From Prochlorococcus sp. AG-355-O17 (GTDB lineage Bacteria; Cyanobacteriota; Cyanobacteriia; PCC-6307; Cyanobiaceae), in NCBI GenBank assembly GCA_003280655.1, contig QCEK01000001.1:128388-192387 (forward strand): 64,000 bases of DNA, in the 5' to 3' direction. How positions within the stretch are numbered: position 1 is the stretch's first letter; every line of letters starts with the position of its first letter. The notes under the pieces are model-generated. The model ran no database searches, was not told the origin of the DNA, and saw nothing but the letters and a program-made list of their open reading frames with translations. The translations under genes were made by a program, and so were the position numbers. This document shows positions 1-11,931 of the stretch, piece after piece.

Positions 1-108
1 TATAACTTATATATAAACGAGTTCCACATAAGTTTCTCTACAAAATTTAAGATTTAATTTATAAAATTGAATAAGGAAAATTTACATTAACATTCGATTT
101 AAAATAAG

Positions 109-122
109 AGGAGCTAGCTCCT
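109..122. terminator. Perfect 14-bp palindrome AGGAGCTAGCTCCT, hairpin upstream of the cupin gene (possible terminator of an upstream gene)
   Basis: AGGAGC-TA-GCTCCT read directly; flanks A/T rich. Confidence 0.4.
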
Positions 123-225
123 TATAAAAGATTTAGACAAAAACATAAAAAGTTAAATCAAGTACTGACATATATTTAAAAAATAAATACTATAAGTATA
201 AATAATTTTTTAGAAATTCAAATTC

Positions 226-651
226 ATGATCAAAAATTTATTCATCGCATTAGCTTTTGCATTAATGCTTATCAATCCAAGCATTTCCATAGCTGCAGAA
301 TCTCCTGTTGATGTACAAGAAATCTTCACCTCTTCAGAAAACATTGATGGAGATAATTTTAAGTATCCCAAAGGAAAAGCTGAAATGCGTTTGATTAGAG
401 TAGAAGTTGAAAATGGAGCAACGATACCAATGCACTCTCATCCGGTACCTTTACTGGGTCATATTGAAAGTGGTGAATTAACGCTTGCTGAAAAGACGGG
501 TATTAGTAAAACCTTCAAGGAGGGGGATTCATTTGTTCTCTCAGCAAATACTCCTGCTCATACAATGGCTAATAGTGGCAATTCTTCAGCAGTTATGTGG
601 GTTGCTGTAGCTTCAGCAGAAGGTGTACCTACTCTGAATCCTGAAGAATAA
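226..651 (+). CDS. Cupin-domain protein with N-terminal signal peptide (probably secreted/periplasmic)
   Basis: ORF; hydrophobic N-terminus MIKNLFIALAFALMLINPSISIAAE; cupin motif PMHSHPVPLLGHIESGELTL and G-D-SFVLSANTPAHTM. Confidence 0.75.
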   Translation: MIKNLFIALAFALMLINPSISIAAESPVDVQEIFTSSENIDGDNFKYPKGKAEMRLIRVEVENGATIPMHSHPVPLLGHIESGELTLAEKTGISKTFKEGDSFVLSANTPAHTMANSGNSSAVMWVAVASAEGVPTLNPEE

Positions 652-680
652 ATCAACCTGATTGACGGTCAATCTAAACT

Positions 681-703
681 AGGGGCAATAAGCTCCTTTT
701 TTT
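681..703 (+). terminator. Rho-independent terminator after the cupin gene
   Basis: GGGGC-aataa-GCTCC stem followed by TTTTTTT. Confidence 0.6.
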
Positions 704-721
704 ATAACTGCTCAAAATTTT

Positions 722-1024
722 ATGAATGTTGTTAGATTTAAATTAAAGTCAGATTGTGTAGATAAATATTTTGAAGTAATAGATAAAACAAGTTTTGAGG
801 GGATGACTCAAAGATATATCGCTAAAACTGGAGATTATGATTACTGTTTTGTTGGGATCTGAAAAAGTGCAGATGCTATTGCAGCTCAAAGACCAGCTAT
901 GATTGCTCACCTTGATGAGGTTAGAGGATTTATGGAAGAATTGTCTCCTGACCTTGGAGTAACTGATCCCGTTTCAGGAAATATTGTTTCTAAAGTTGGT
1001 TATCATGATTTAGAGTTGATCTAA
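722..1024 (+). pseudogene. 101-codon frame interrupted by one in-frame TGA at 860-862; resembles antibiotic-biosynthesis-monooxygenase (ABM)-like small proteins
   Basis: MNVVRFKLKSDCVDKYFEVIDKTSFEGMTQRYIAKTGDYDYCFVGI*KSADAIAAQRPAMIAHLDEVRGFMEELSPDLGVTDPVSGNIVSKVGYHDLELI*; protein-like on both sides of the stop. Confidence 0.55.
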
Positions 1025-1078
1025 ATTTAAAGGAACACAACGCTTGTTTGTGCTAATAAATTTATTAAATAACAACTT

Positions 1079-1798
1079 ATGAAAGGTCAATGGATAAATA
1101 TTTATAGTGGCGATTTACCTTTAAGATCTTGGTGGGTAGATTCTGGAAATGAGTGTGAATATATCTCCATAGTTTTACCAGAGGTATTTGGAATAAATAA
1201 TTGGATAAGAAGTTTTTCTGAAAAATTAGCTGCACAAAATTTACCTGTATTAGCCATCCCCCTTTATGGAAGAACGGCTCCAAATTTGGATTTAGGGTAC
1301 AGCGAAGAGGATTTAAAATTAGGCAGGCATCATAAAAATTTAACTACTTTAAAAAATATTATTGAAGATGTTTCTGCAGCAATAAATTGGGTTAAAGAAA
1401 AATATCCAAAAAAGAAAATCGCTATTATTGGATTTTGTTTTGGGGGGCATGCTGCACTTATTGCATCTTCTTTGCAAGGAATAGATAATTCATTTTGTTT
1501 TTATGGAGCCGGAGTTACAACTCCAAGATCCGATTCTAATTTTGCCCCTATAGTTTTGCTCGAAAAAGTTTCAGGTAATTTAAATTTTATTTGCGGATCT
1601 GCAGATGATTTGATTCCTTTAAAAGATCGATTAGAAATAAAAAAAATGTTTAAAAAATTTGATCCTTTAGAAGAGAGATTTAGTTATATTGAAATTGAAG
1701 GAGCAGATCATGGCTTTATGTGCGAGGAGAGAGAATCCTTTGATAAAGCGGCATCATTAATAGGTTGGAACTTATTGATTAAAGAATTAATTAATTGA
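1079..1798 (+). CDS. Dienelactone hydrolase family protein (alpha/beta hydrolase)
   Basis: GFCFGGHAA nucleophile region with Cys; C-terminal D-H (GADHGFM). Confidence 0.8.
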   Translation: MKGQWINIYSGDLPLRSWWVDSGNECEYISIVLPEVFGINNWIRSFSEKLAAQNLPVLAIPLYGRTAPNLDLGYSEEDLKLGRHHKNLTTLKNIIEDVSAAINWVKEKYPKKKIAIIGFCFGGHAALIASSLQGIDNSFCFYGAGVTTPRSDSNFAPIVLLEKVSGNLNFICGSADDLIPLKDRLEIKKMFKKFDPLEERFSYIEIEGADHGFMCEERESFDKAASLIGWNLLIKELIN

Positions 1799-1872
1799 TA
1801 ATATAAAGCTAATAGTACGAAATTACATTCACGATTAGTTCACGACTTGCAATTTCCTCCAAATTATATGAT

Positions 1873-2331
1873 ATGACTGAAATTAATTACTGGCTAATGA
1901 AAAGTGAGCCAGATGCTTACAGCATAGATACTTTAAAAAATGACGGTGTTACTTTATGGGACGGTATAAGAAATTATCAGGCTCGAAATTTTATGAGAAA
2001 AATGAATAAAGGAGATAAAGTTTTTTTCTATCATTCAAACTGTAAGCCTCCAGGTATTGTTGGACTTATGGAGGTAATAGATCTAAATATTGTTGATCCT
2101 ACTCAATTTGATAAAGATTCAAAATATTTTGATCCAAAATCAAAACCTGATAATCCGCGGTGGGATTGTGTAAAAGTAAAATATAATTGTAAGTCAGATA
2201 AGATTTTAAGTTTACCTGAATTAAAAATTTTATTTAATGAAGATGAGTTATTAGTGGTAAAAAAAGGAAATAGGTTATCTATATTACCTGTCAGAAATGA
2301 TATTGCAAAAATATTAATAGAAAAAATATAA
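1873..2331 (+). CDS. EVE domain protein (thymocyte nuclear protein 1-like)
   Basis: YWLMKSEPDAYSIDTL...LWDGIRNYQARNFMRKM...GDKVFFYHSN, characteristic EVE signature. Confidence 0.9.
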   Translation: MTEINYWLMKSEPDAYSIDTLKNDGVTLWDGIRNYQARNFMRKMNKGDKVFFYHSNCKPPGIVGLMEVIDLNIVDPTQFDKDSKYFDPKSKPDNPRWDCVKVKYNCKSDKILSLPELKILFNEDELLVVKKGNRLSILPVRNDIAKILIEKI

Positions 2332-2338
2332 AAAATTT

Positions 2339-2590
2339 TTAGTCCTTAAAGTTCATTGAAAACATATTACCAATATAGAGTCTCGTTAAATCCCTATTTT
2401 GAAATCCTTTTTGCATCAAAAATCCTGCAATAGCAGCTTGTAATATTCTATATTGATCCCAGTTAGGATGCTCCTCAACAAATTCTTTCATAGCCATTTG
2501 AAGATTCTCTTGGAGTTCACATTTGAAACTTATTACCTCATCTTTATGATTTAAAACTTTTGAATTTTCGTTGTAATTTAATTCTTGCAT
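2339..2590 (-). CDS. DUF2811-like small cyanobacterial protein; start probably at internal Met (MQEL...)
   Basis: ORF; ISFKCELQENLQMAMKEFVEEHPNWDQYRILQAAIAGFLMQKG. Confidence 0.6.
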   Translation of the reverse strand: MQELNYNENSKVLNHKDEVISFKCELQENLQMAMKEFVEEHPNWDQYRILQAAIAGFLMQKGFQNRDLTRLYIGNMFSMNFKD

Positions 2591-2784
2591 GTCAAAAACT
2601 TTTTGAAATTTAAATCTACAAAATTTAGTTTTCTCCAAGATCACTAAATCGTCAACAAGCATTATTAAAAAACAGTCTCAGGTCATAGAATAGTGAGAAT
2701 CCAGTCATAAAGCTAAGGCTCATGGAAATTAATTTTGCAAAATTAAATCTCACTTTAATATAAAGATTTATTTAAAATCAGAAG

Positions 2785-2848
2785 TTTTCCACATACTTGA
2801 GGTCATCAGATATTTTTTAAAATAAAACTGTGGAAAAGTTGTGAAAAA
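2785..2848. promoter_or_regulatory. Cluster of DnaA-box-like sites
   Basis: TTTTCCACA at 2785-2793 (+), TGTGGAAAA at 2829-2837 (same 9-mer, - strand), TGTGAAAAA at 2840-2848 (one mismatch, - strand); flanks very AT-rich. Confidence 0.5.
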
Positions 2849-2900
2849 AATTTTATTTAAAGGGGAAATATTTTCTAAAATTTCCAATTTTATTTATCTT

Positions 2901-3272
2901 TTAATCCATTGATTCCCACATGTTTTTTATTTCATAAAATAAATTTTGTGCACTTGGTATCGGCCAATACATTTCGAAGGATCTAGTTTGGTCTTGACTT
3001 TCAAAAACAAACCTTAAGCTCCATTCATTCTTTTTCCCTTCTAACTGAATAAACCAAGGAAGTTGTTCTAATTCTAAACTAATAAATTCTTCATCCATTA
3101 GTTCGTCCTTGATAACTAATAGTTGTTCATTAATTTTTAAGAGTAGAAGGTAAAGTGAATAGAATTCACTTTTTTGTAACTCAATTGACCAATTATTAAC
3201 CCCAATCAAAAAGCAAAATTTGCCTTTTTTAAAATCTTTAAGTAATCTCCATTCTTTTGGGTCTTTTGCCAA
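2901..3272 (-). CDS. DUF1818-like conserved cyanobacterial protein
   Basis: ORF; position next to rpoZ; WSIELQKSEFYSLYLLLLKINEQL...ELEQLPWFIQLEGKKNEWSLRFV. Confidence 0.6.
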   Translation of the reverse strand: MAKDPKEWRLLKDFKKGKFCFLIGVNNWSIELQKSEFYSLYLLLLKINEQLLVIKDELMDEEFISLELEQLPWFIQLEGKKNEWSLRFVFESQDQTRSFEMYWPIPSAQNLFYEIKNMWESMD

Positions 3273-3274
3273 AA

Positions 3275-3511
3275 TTATCCTGGCAACAAATCTGGTTGAT
3301 CTTGCTCATCACTTAGTTCAATAATTGATCTTTGAACTGGTTTAATAGTTGACTCCTCTAATAAACCATCAAAATCATCAAATCTTCTTTGTTTAGCTCT
3401 GAAAGCAATTTTCACCGTAGTTAAATATCTATTAGTTGATTTTCTTATTAAGCTCTCACCTCTCTTTGCAAGATCATTAGAGTCAATTCCTGCATTATTC
3501 GATATGTTCAT
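3275..3511 (-). CDS. rpoZ: DNA-directed RNA polymerase omega subunit
   Basis: [56 protein letters not shown]. Confidence 0.85.
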   Translation of the reverse strand: MNISNNAGIDSNDLAKRGESLIRKSTNRYLTTVKIAFRAKQRRFDDFDGLLEESTIKPVQRSIIELSDEQDQPDLLPG

Positions 3512-3606
3512 TAAAAAAGTTTTTTACTATAAAATATATTTTACAATTAATTCGACCGTTTCAAAACATAAATTACAAAAAGAACTTAATTGATTCAAAT
3601 AATCAT

Positions 3607-5175
3607 ATGAAAGAAAGTTTAATTGGAACACTTGCTATTGATTTAGGGAACACTAATACCGTAATAGCTTTTCAAGATCAAAAAGATGTAAAGTCTGTTT
3701 TAATTGAAATACCGAATATTACATCATCTCCAGGAGTTATTCCTTCAGCAGTTTGGTTCGAGGAACCTTCAAAGATTACTAAGATTGGTATTAGTGCTCT
3801 AAAGATGAGGGATAACTCAAATTCTGATTTATTTTTTCATTCGAACTTTAAAAGATTAATTGGAAATTCTATTGAAAAAAATAACCAAAAAAATATTTTA
3901 AACCCTAATGAATGTGGAGAAAAATTTTTTCAAATTTTGTGGGCAAACATTCCGCACAAGTATGAGATCAAAAGACTTGTTTTAACAGCTCCTATAGATA
4001 CATACAAGGGGTACAGAGAATGGTTAGTTAACCTTTGCGAGGAAATATCTGTAGATGAAATAGCCCTTGTTGATGAGCCAACTGCGGCAAGTTTAGGAAT
4101 AAATGTACCATTTGGCTCAAAAATAATGACATTAGATATTGGAGGAAGTACGGTCGATATGAATATAGTCAAAATCGAAGGAGGAGAAGGAAAATCTGGT
4201 CCAATAGCAGAACTATTAAAATTCAAAGGTAATGATGTAAGCTCAATTTCAAAACAAAAAATAAGGTGTGCTGAAATAATTGGCAAAACAGGCTCCAAAA
4301 TTGGAGGGAAAGATATTGATCAATGGATAGTTGATTATTTTATTCCAGGGAATAATTATATTAATAATCTTTCAAAGGCAGAAAAAATAAAATGTAAACT
4401 CAGCTCATCTTTAATCAAATATGAAAATAAATTTCCAATAAAATTATTTACTGAACAAAATAAAGAAAGTGAGTTTTACCTAAGTAAAGAAATATTGGAG
4501 AAAATAATCATTGCCAATAATCTTCTTAATCACCTCAACTCATTGCTAAAAGATTTATTAAATCAAGCAAGAGGTAAATTTTGCACAGTTGAAGACTTAA
4601 ATGCAATTGTTTTGGTTGGTGGAGGAACTCAAATACCATTGATTAAAGAATGGATAACAAAAAAAATTCCAAAAATTCAAATAAAGTCGCCACCACCTAT
4701 TGAATCAATAGCTTTGGGAGCTTTAGCAATGACCCCGGGGGTAAAAATTAAAGATATATTAAACAAAGGATTATCCATAAGATTATTTAATAAAAGAGAG
4801 CAAAAACACTTTTGGCATCCTATTTTTTGCAAAGGTCAAACATGGCCAACAGAAACATCCTTTAAACTGATCCTTCAAGCCAGTAAAAAGAATCAAGAAA
4901 TATTCGAAATAATAATTGGAGAGACACAAAAAGACAGAGCATATGATGTTATTTTTGAGAATGGATTACCAAAGTTATCTGAGATTCAAAATGAAGAAGA
5001 AATTATAAAATGGGACAAAAAACCACTTAAACTAGTATTAAAAAATAAATCTAATATTGGAGAAGACAACTTAAAACTTTTTTTTAAAATTACGAAAAAT
5101 GCCGATTTATCAGTTAAGTGTTTCGATATTAAAGATGAATTTTTTGGAGAGTATAATTTAGGTAATATCTTCTGA
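3607..5175 (+). CDS. Divergent Hsp70/DnaK-family protein
   Basis: LAIDLGNTNTVIAF phosphate-1 motif, VDEPTAASLG, LDIGGSTVDMNIV, IVLVGGGTQIPLI; 522 aa. Confidence 0.85.
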   Translation: MKESLIGTLAIDLGNTNTVIAFQDQKDVKSVLIEIPNITSSPGVIPSAVWFEEPSKITKIGISALKMRDNSNSDLFFHSNFKRLIGNSIEKNNQKNILNPNECGEKFFQILWANIPHKYEIKRLVLTAPIDTYKGYREWLVNLCEEISVDEIALVDEPTAASLGINVPFGSKIMTLDIGGSTVDMNIVKIEGGEGKSGPIAELLKFKGNDVSSISKQKIRCAEIIGKTGSKIGGKDIDQWIVDYFIPGNNYINNLSKAEKIKCKLSSSLIKYENKFPIKLFTEQNKESEFYLSKEILEKIIIANNLLNHLNSLLKDLLNQARGKFCTVEDLNAIVLVGGGTQIPLIKEWITKKIPKIQIKSPPPIESIALGALAMTPGVKIKDILNKGLSIRLFNKREQKHFWHPIFCKGQTWPTETSFKLILQASKKNQEIFEIIIGETQKDRAYDVIFENGLPKLSEIQNEEEIIKWDKKPLKLVLKNKSNIGEDNLKLFFKITKNADLSVKCFDIKDEFFGEYNLGNIF

Positions 5176-5182
5176 AAGATAG

Positions 5183-5719
5183 CTATTCAAGAAAAACTCC
5201 TTCTTCATTATCAACATTATTTAAACGTAAACTAATACTTTCAATTTTACTAGTTGGCACTTTTTTACCACAAAAATCTGGTTGAATAGGTAATTCTCTA
5301 TGACCTCTATCTACCATTACTAATAACATTACTCTTTGAGGTCTGCCCCATGAATACAAAGCATCCATTGCAGCTCTAATTGTTCTACCAGTGTAAATTA
5401 CATCATCTATTAAAAGAATTTCTTGTTTCTCAATAGGAGTTGGAATATCTGCAGCTTGTATTAGGCGAGTTCCAACTCTATTTTGGTCATCCCTATAAAA
5501 AGTTGGATCAATTGTTCCTTTTCTAACTCTTAAACCTGTTCTGGAGAATAATTCCTTTTCTAGTACTTCGGTCAGCTCAATTCCTCTAGTCGGGATGCCA
5601 ACCAACAGGAGGTTATCCAGTTTTTTTACTTTTTCGATAATTTCGCAAGTTAAACGCGAAATAGTTTTTCTAAGCTCAACTTCAGTAAGTATTACAATCT
5701 TTTTTGTCTTCTTGGACAT
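5183..5719 (-). CDS. pyrR: PyrR bifunctional protein / uracil phosphoribosyltransferase
   Basis: PRPP motif EILLIDDVIYTGRTIRAAMDAL; RTRL-like GIPTRGIEL. Confidence 0.9.
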   Translation of the reverse strand: MSKKTKKIVILTEVELRKTISRLTCEIIEKVKKLDNLLLVGIPTRGIELTEVLEKELFSRTGLRVRKGTIDPTFYRDDQNRVGTRLIQAADIPTPIEKQEILLIDDVIYTGRTIRAAMDALYSWGRPQRVMLLVMVDRGHRELPIQPDFCGKKVPTSKIESISLRLNNVDNEEGVFLE

Positions 5720-5857
5720 GATTTATTAAGAAATAAAATTAGTCTAATATTTTTTATAAATTAGCAAAAGCTAACTATGTTAAATATAAATTGTTAAAGA
5801 GTAACTTTAGAAGCTAAATTTAAGGTTGGATCAGTTAACAATGAATTTGATCTAAAT

Positions 5858-7480
5858 ATGTCAAAGATTAGCAGCAAAAATATAAAAAGATTAAGTGTTC
5901 CTCAGAGCCCTGTAGTTCTTGCAATACTAGATGGATGGGGATATCGAAAAGAAAAATCAGATAATGCCATAAAAAGTGCAAGTACACCAATCATGGACTC
6001 ATTGTGGCATGCTTACCCTCACACCCTTATAGGTGCTAGTGGATCTGATGTAGGCCTCCCAGATGGTCAAATGGGTAATTCAGAAGTAGGGCACCTTACC
6101 ATTGGTTCGGGAAGAATAATACAACAAGAACTTGTAAGGATTTCAAATATTGTAAAAAATAATCAATTAGGCTTGGTAAATGAGTTAAAAGAGATGGCTG
6201 ATTCATTAAAGAAAAATAATTCTACTTTACATATCACGGGATTATGTTCAGATGGAGGAGTTCATAGTCATATAAATCATTTATTAGGTTTAATAAAATG
6301 GGCATCTGATAATAAACTTAAAAAAGTTGCAATCCATATCATTACTGATGGAAGAGACACTCCTGCAAAAAGTGCCTCAAAATATCTAAATCAAATAGAA
6401 TCATGCATAAAAAAATTTAACGTAGGAGAAATAGCTTCCATATGCGGACGATACTGGATAATGGATAGAAATCTTTTATGGGATAGAACAGAAAAAGCAT
6501 ATTCTAATTTGACTGATCCTGATATTCAAATAACAAAAATTTCTCCAAAGGACTACATTGAAAAAAGTTATGCCAAAAACATAACCGATGAATTTATAGA
6601 GCCCATACGAATGTCTGAAAACTATCTTAAAGATGGGGATAGTTTGATTTGCTTTAACTTTCGTCCAGATAGAGCAAGACAAATAGTCAAATCCCTTTCA
6701 GTCAAGGAATTTTCAGACTTTGAAAGAAAAAATTATCCAAATCTAGATTTTGTTACTTTTACTCAGTATGATCCGAACTTTCCCGTTAAAGTTGCATTTC
6801 CTCCTGAATCACTTAATAATTTTATAGGCCAAATAGTGTCAGAAAACGGACTTAAACAATACAGAACCGCGGAAACTGAAAAATATCCTCATGTCACATA
6901 CTTTTTCAATGGAGGAGTTGAAATACCTTTACCTGGAGAAGAGAGACATTTGATTCCATCTCCAAGAGTCGCAACTTATGATATGGAACCCGAAATGTCT
7001 GCGGAGGAATTAACTATTAGTTGCTCTAAAGCAATTAAAAGCGGCAATTATGCTTTTGTTGTAATCAATTTTGCCAATCCTGATATGGTCGGTCATACAG
7101 GCAACATGGATGCAACAATTAAAGCTATAGAAAAAGTAGATAAATGTGTAGGTCAAATAGTTAATGCTACTGGAGAAATGGGCGGAAGCATTGTTATTAC
7201 AGCCGATCATGGTAACGCAGAGGTAATGAAGGGATCTGAAGGAGAACCATGGACAGCGCACACAATAAATAAAGTTCCATTGATTTTGGTTGAAGGTGAA
7301 AAAAGAAAAATACCAAATATGGGAAATGAAATTAATTTAAGAGAAAACGCGGGCTTAGCAGATATTGCTCCCACTTTATTGCAATTATTAAATCTACCAA
7401 TACCAAGGGAAATGACAGGCAAATCGCTTATTCAAGAAATTGAATTAAAGGGTTATAATAAGGTAGTTCAACACGTTTAA
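5858..7480 (+). CDS. gpmI: 2,3-bisphosphoglycerate-independent phosphoglycerate mutase
   Basis: [10 protein letters not shown]...[37 protein letters not shown]. Confidence 0.97.
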   Translation: MSKISSKNIKRLSVPQSPVVLAILDGWGYRKEKSDNAIKSASTPIMDSLWHAYPHTLIGASGSDVGLPDGQMGNSEVGHLTIGSGRIIQQELVRISNIVKNNQLGLVNELKEMADSLKKNNSTLHITGLCSDGGVHSHINHLLGLIKWASDNKLKKVAIHIITDGRDTPAKSASKYLNQIESCIKKFNVGEIASICGRYWIMDRNLLWDRTEKAYSNLTDPDIQITKISPKDYIEKSYAKNITDEFIEPIRMSENYLKDGDSLICFNFRPDRARQIVKSLSVKEFSDFERKNYPNLDFVTFTQYDPNFPVKVAFPPESLNNFIGQIVSENGLKQYRTAETEKYPHVTYFFNGGVEIPLPGEERHLIPSPRVATYDMEPEMSAEELTISCSKAIKSGNYAFVVINFANPDMVGHTGNMDATIKAIEKVDKCVGQIVNATGEMGGSIVITADHGNAEVMKGSEGEPWTAHTINKVPLILVEGEKRKIPNMGNEINLRENAGLADIAPTLLQLLNLPIPREMTGKSLIQEIELKGYNKVVQHV

Positions 7481-7503
7481 AGTTTATAAAAGTTTTTTAA
7501 GCA

Positions 7504-7731
7504 ATGATTCAAATTATTAGTTGGATTTGGGTAATTACTGGAGTTCTTCTCATTCTATTAGTTCTACTTCATAGTCCTAAAGGTGATGGAATGGGAGGAA
7601 TAGCCGCAAGTGGAAGCTCTATGTTCAATAGTGCAAGTAGTGCAGAAGCCTCTCTAAACAAAATAACATGGACTTTTTTAGTGATATTTTTGTCTCTCGC
7701 AATTATTCTTAGCGCTGGTTGGATTTCATAA
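7504..7731 (+). CDS. secG: Preprotein translocase SecG subunit
   Basis: 75 aa; two TM helices; LLVLLHSPKGDGMGGIAASGSSMFNS. Confidence 0.9.
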   Translation: MIQIISWIWVITGVLLILLVLLHSPKGDGMGGIAASGSSMFNSASSAEASLNKITWTFLVIFLSLAIILSAGWIS

Positions 7732-7742
7732 AAGTTCAATAA

Positions 7743-7771
7743 AAAAGGGACCGGTTTGGATGATCCCTTTT
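7743..7771. terminator. Bidirectional terminator between convergent secG and groEL
   Basis: AAAAGGGA / TCCCTTTT 8-bp perfect stem with A-tract and T-tract flanks. Confidence 0.75.
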
Positions 7772-7799
7772 AAAAAATTTATTAACAACTATTGTTTAG

Positions 7800-9464
<1,665 letters not shown>

Positions 9465-9488
9465 TTAATAATTTTTGAAACGAATATT

Positions 9489-9800
9489 TTAGCTTACTAC
9501 AGCTAAAATATCCTTTTCTGAGAGCAAGACATATTCATCTCCTCCCAATTTAATGTCTGTGCCAGCATATTTGCTGTACAAAACTTTATCGCCAATACTC
9601 ACTTCTGGAGTTTGCCGAGAACCATCGTCATTAAGTTTGCCAGGACCCACCTGAGCAACTTCTCCAACCTGTGGTTTTTCTTTGGCTGAGTCAGGCAAAA
9701 GAATGCCCCCAGCAGTTTTTTCCTCAGATTCGGAAACTTTAATGAATATTCTATCTCCCAGTGGTTTTACTGTAGAGACTGTAAGTGAAACAGCTGCCAT
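9489..9800 (-). CDS. groES: 10 kDa co-chaperonin GroES
   Basis: [38 protein letters not shown]. Confidence 0.98.
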   Translation of the reverse strand: MAAVSLTVSTVKPLGDRIFIKVSESEEKTAGGILLPDSAKEKPQVGEVAQVGPGKLNDDGSRQTPEVSIGDKVLYSKYAGTDIKLGGDEYVLLSEKDILAVVS

Positions 9801-9917
9801 AGATTAATGGAGGATCATGATTGAGACGCTTTGCGTCATAAAAATGGAAAGAGAAAATCTCCATCCGTATCATCAACAACATAATCTGCAAAGCGGCAAT
9901 TAAACCATACTTAAACT

Positions 9918-9933
9918 GTGCGGGTGGCCGAAC
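9918..9933 (-). promoter_or_regulatory. K-box-like element upstream of groES
   Basis: Minus strand GTTCGG-CCAC-CCGCAC matches the remembered cyanobacterial groE K-box consensus GTTCGG-NNAN-CCNNAC. Confidence 0.6.
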
Positions 9934-10015
9934 CCATTTAACGAATCTACCCATTAGGTGGTAGTATTTTCGCATTATGAGCTGTTTTAATCAGCTATTC
10001 ATCACCAATCAATAA

Positions 10016-11479
<1,464 letters not shown>

Positions 11480-11523
11480 ATATTTGCATATAAATATATT
11501 TAACCTTCAATAATTTTAAATTA

Positions 11524-11928
11524 ATGGCAATTTCTCTAAAAGTATTAGCTCCTAATAAAAATGTTTATCAAGGTGAAGCTGAAGAAGTAATCCTACCTAG
11601 TACTACTGGTCAACTTGGTATACTACCAGGACACATCTCTTTAGTTACTGCTATAGATATTGGCGTTTTGAGGCTAAGGATGAATTCCCAGTGGAAATCT
11701 ATAGCGCTTATGGGTGGTTTCGCTGAAATTGAATCTGATGAAGTCATAGTTTTAGTAAACAATGCTGAAATTGGTTCCGAGATTAATGTTTCAAATGCTG
11801 AACAAGATCTTAAAGAAGCAAAGTTAGTGATTAGCAAATTTTCTGAAAATGAAAAAAATCCAGATAAAATTAAGGCCTTGAAAGAAGTTTCGAAGGCTGA
11901 GGCTAGGATTCAAGCTGCAAAAAACTAA
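11524..11928 (+). CDS. atpC: ATP synthase F1 subunit epsilon
   Basis: [43 protein letters not shown]. Confidence 0.97.
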   Translation: MAISLKVLAPNKNVYQGEAEEVILPSTTGQLGILPGHISLVTAIDIGVLRLRMNSQWKSIALMGGFAEIESDEVIVLVNNAEIGSEINVSNAEQDLKEAKLVISKFSENEKNPDKIKALKEVSKAEARIQAAKN

Positions 11929-11931
11929 AAT

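Noticed and set aside
860-905. Selenocysteine recoding at the TGA in the 722-1024 ORF
   Set aside because: Only a weak TGC-TATT-GCA hairpin follows; selenocysteine is not expected in Prochlorococcus, and the context suggests Trp (TGG) as the ancestral codon.
1816-1827. GTACGAAATTAC as an NtcA site
   Set aside because: Spacing is GTA-N6-TAC, not GTA-N8-TAC.
9751-9975. 74-aa minus ORF spanning the groES upstream region
   Set aside because: Overlaps the groES start out of frame and covers the K-box and leader hairpins; translation not protein-like.
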